64,000 nucleotides of DNA from Gemmatimonadaceae bacterium (GTDB lineage Bacteria > Gemmatimonadota > Gemmatimonadetes > Gemmatimonadales > Gemmatimonadaceae), in NCBI GenBank assembly GCA_025928335.1, contig JAICJQ010000003.1:1-64000 (forward strand), given 5' to 3'. The translations under genes and the position numbers were made by a program. Positions within the stretch are counted from its first letter, which is position 1. Every line of letters begins with the position of its first letter. This document shows, in pieces, positions 62,123 through 64,000 of this stretch. The notes beneath the pieces were generated by a model that ran no database searches, was not told where the DNA came from, and saw only the letters and a program-made list of their open reading frames with translations.

Positions 62123-64000
62123 ATGTCCTGGCTCGCTCGAATCCGAAACGCTTTTCGTTCGAACGCGTTGTCGCGCGACATCGACCGCGAGATGGAGTTC
62201 CACCTCGCTGAGCGCGCCGATCAACTCTCGTCGGCAGGGATGACCGCGGAAGACGCTCGATGCGAGGCACAGCGGCGCTTCGGTAACTATGGCTCGATCA
62301 AGGAGCGCACGCGTGAGCGCGATCTCGCCGCGTGGCTCGACACGCTCATCGCCGATCTCCGCTATGCGCTACGCGGCTTTCGCTCGTCGCCGGGCTTCGT
62401 GCTCGTCGCCGTCCTGTCGCTCGCCCTCGGCATTGGCGCGAACACCGCGATTTTCACGCTGATCGATGCCGTTGTTCTCAAGTCGCTTCCGGTCAGTCAC
62501 CCCGAGGAGCTCGTCGGCGTGACGCGAGACAGCGTCAACCTCTTCACCAATCCGCTCTGGGAGCAGATTCGCGACAGGCAGGACATGTTCGACGGCATCC
62601 TCGCGTACGGCGATGCCGAGTTCAATCTTGCCGACGGCGGTGAAGTGCGCCGCGCCATCGGGAGCTGGGTGAGCGGCGACTTCTTTCGAACGCTCGGCGT
62701 TCGCACCGCAATTGGCCGGCCAATCACGCGAGACGACGACCAGCGCGGATGCCCCGGCGTCGTCATGCTCAGTGACGCGTTTTTCCTGAGGCAGTTCGCC
62801 GGCGACGAGCGAGCGATCGGCCAAACGCTTTCACTCGATGGTCATCCCTTCCGGATCATCGGGGTGGTCGAGCGGCGTTTTGACGGTCTCGAAGTCGGTC
62901 GACACTCGTCGCTCTACGTTCCCCTCTGCACCGAGGCGATCATCCGCGGGGCGAACAGCCAGCTCGATCATCGCAGTAGCTGGTTTCTCCAGATTGTCGG
63001 TCGCCCGAAGGCCGCTCTGTCGAGCGAACAGCTTCAGTCGCGGCTTGCCGCCATCGGCCCGGCAGTGCTCGAGTCGACGGTCCCTCAACAGTGGCAGGCA
63101 AAGAACCGAGCCGAATACCTGAAAATGAAATTCGGTGTCGAACCAGTTTCGCGCGGCTTCTCTGCGTTGCGACGCATGTACAGCAAGGCGTTGTATGTGC
63201 TCATGTCGATCACGGGAATCGTGCTGCTCATTGCGTGCGCGAACGTGGCGAACCTGCTCCTCGTGCGCGCGACCGCGCGGCAACGCGAGATGGCGGTGCG
63301 GCTCGCGCTTGGCGCGGGCCGAGGGCGACTGGCTCGTCAACTGATGACGGAGAGTCTTCTTCTCTCCGGTACGGGTGCTCTCGTCGGCATCGCCTTCGCC
63401 GCCTGGGGCAGCCGGATACTCGTCGCGATGCTGACGCGAAGCACACAGATCGTGTCGCTGGATTTGTCGGCGGATCCACGAATCCTCGGCTTCACGATCG
63501 TCGTCGCGCTTCTCACGGGACTTCTGTTCGGTCTCGCCCCCGTCTGGCGCGCCGGTCGCGTCGATCCCCAGTCGGCGATGAGAGCTCGAGGGCGCGAGAC
63601 GGTCGAAGGCCACTCGCGTCTGTCGATCGGCAGAGCGCTCGTCGTCGGGCAGATCGCGCTGTCGCTGGTATTGGTTGCTGCTGCCGGCCTCCTGCTCGGC
63701 AGTTGGCGCAAGCTCTTGAACGTCGATGCCGGATTTCAGCGCGATCACATCCTGCTCGTCAATGTCGACATGCGCCCCGCCGCACTCCCGGCGGTGCGGC
63801 GAGGTCCGGTGTATAACGAGCTGCTCGATCGCCTGCGGGCGATTCCGGGAGTTCGGTCCGCGAGCTCATCGCAAGTGACCCCGGTCGGACGAGCAACGTG
63901 GAATGATGTGCTTCACGTTGACGGCTTTACACCACGTTCCATTGAAGACGCCGTGGCGTGGACGAACGCCGTCAGCGATCGGTACTTCTCGACGATGGGC
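62123..64000 (+). CDS. ADOP-type ABC transporter permease (3' end cut by window edge)
   Basis: 626 codons visible from the ATG at 62123. N-terminal ADOP motif (SRDIDREMEFHLAERADQLSS, MTAEDARCEAQRRFGN). First helix LVAVLSLALGIGANTAIFTL, MacB core (WVSGDFFRTLGVRTAIGRPI, FRIIGVVERRFDGLEVGR), FtsX half LYVLMSITGIVLLIACANVANLLLVRATARQREMAVRLALGA in pieces, and the second-half start VVGQIALSLVLVAAAGLLLGS. The remaining 250-270 residues lie beyond the window. Partner of the PadR immediately upstream. Confidence 0.93.
   Translation, partial: MSWLARIRNAFRSNALSRDIDREMEFHLAERADQLSSAGMTAEDARCEAQRRFGNYGSIKERTRERDLAAWLDTLIADLRYALRGFRSSPGFVLVAVLSLALGIGANTAIFTLIDAVVLKSLPVSHPEELVGVTRDSVNLFTNPLWEQIRDRQDMFDGILAYGDAEFNLADGGEVRRAIGSWVSGDFFRTLGVRTAIGRPITRDDDQRGCPGVVMLSDAFFLRQFAGDERAIGQTLSLDGHPFRIIGVVERRFDGLEVGRHSSLYVPLCTEAIIRGANSQLDHRSSWFLQIVGRPKAALSSEQLQSRLAAIGPAVLESTVPQQWQAKNRAEYLKMKFGVEPVSRGFSALRRMYSKALYVLMSITGIVLLIACANVANLLLVRATARQREMAVRLALGAGRGRLARQLMTESLLLSGTGALVGIAFAAWGSRILVAMLTRSTQIVSLDLSADPRILGFTIVVALLTGLLFGLAPVWRAGRVDPQSAMRARGRETVEGHSRLSIGRALVVGQIALSLVLVAAAGLLLGSWRKLLNVDAGFQRDHILLVNVDMRPAALPAVRRGPVYNELLDRLRAIPGVRSASSSQVTPVGRATWNDVLHVDGFTPRSIEDAVAWTNAVSDRYFSTMG

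Overview
The window is high-GC, gene-dense bacterial DNA that best fits a member of Gemmatimonadota, with Acidobacteriota as the second choice. This rests on gene content rather than any marker gene: two PadR plus ADOP-type (MacB/FtsX) permease modules, a transmembrane Ser/Thr kinase with a long TPR-like tail, many signal-peptide or lipobox proteins, DUF4142 lipoproteins, several RND pumps, and CBM48 (AMPK-type glycogen-binding) domains tied to an ECF sigma factor. Most operons use 1-4 base stop/start overlaps (ATGA, GTGA, TGATG). There is one tRNA (Cys), and no rRNA, CRISPR array or intact insertion sequence.

Layout. 1-4009 (minus): secreted proteins: a beta-propeller lipoprotein, a HEAT-repeat/cyclophilin protein and an SGNH hydrolase lipoprotein cut by the left edge. 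4160-4666: small secreted protein with its own terminator. 4868-15031 (minus): a complete-looking type II secretion operon in the order gspG-F-H-I-J-K-L-M-C-D-E; no prepilin peptidase or gspN is in the window. 15257-18902: small membrane protein, a hypothetical protein, a Tat-exported metallophosphoesterase fused to a cupredoxin domain, and an ECF sigma/anti-sigma pair. 19002-26060 (minus): a tripartite RND efflux operon with two adaptors around one TolC. 26266-29403 (minus): an ECF sigma factor, a membrane-anchored CBM48 protein in the anti-sigma position, a secreted CBM48 protein and a secreted proline/glycine-tailed protein. 29547-35118: MFS transporter, hypothetical protein, exported RidA-like protein, and the Ser/Thr kinase. 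35138-38253: PadR operator, PadR and ADOP permease. 38278-44044: mixed small genes (Ig-like lipoprotein, tRNA-Cys, DUF3309-like peptide, PAP2 phosphatase, histone-like basic protein, macrodomain, DUF4382-like lipoprotein, GNAT, MOSC) ending in two adjacent pseudogenes (DUF1697 and HtrA). 44087-50847 (minus): TetR, TolC, adaptor and RND pump. 50910-54019: NYN/PIN-like RNase, two DUF4142 lipoproteins, DUF1906 protein. 54294-58817 (minus): an erythromycin-esterase-like lipoprotein lacking its catalytic histidines, followed by a third RND pump with no adaptor. 58842-61442: divergent LysR and YeiH genes with a Rieske protein convergent on YeiH. 61589-64000: short direct repeats, a second PadR with tandem operator-like repeats, and a second ADOP permease cut by the right edge.

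The overall theme is the cell envelope: export (type II secretion, three RND pumps, two ADOP permeases), surface lipoproteins, and matching regulators (two ECF sigma factors, two PadR, TetR, LysR, Ser/Thr kinase). The most unusual items are the ECF/CBM48 cluster (possible glycan-sensing system), the esterase-family protein with its active site replaced, the phosphoesterase-cupredoxin fusion, and several clear dyad or hairpin elements placed at start codons.
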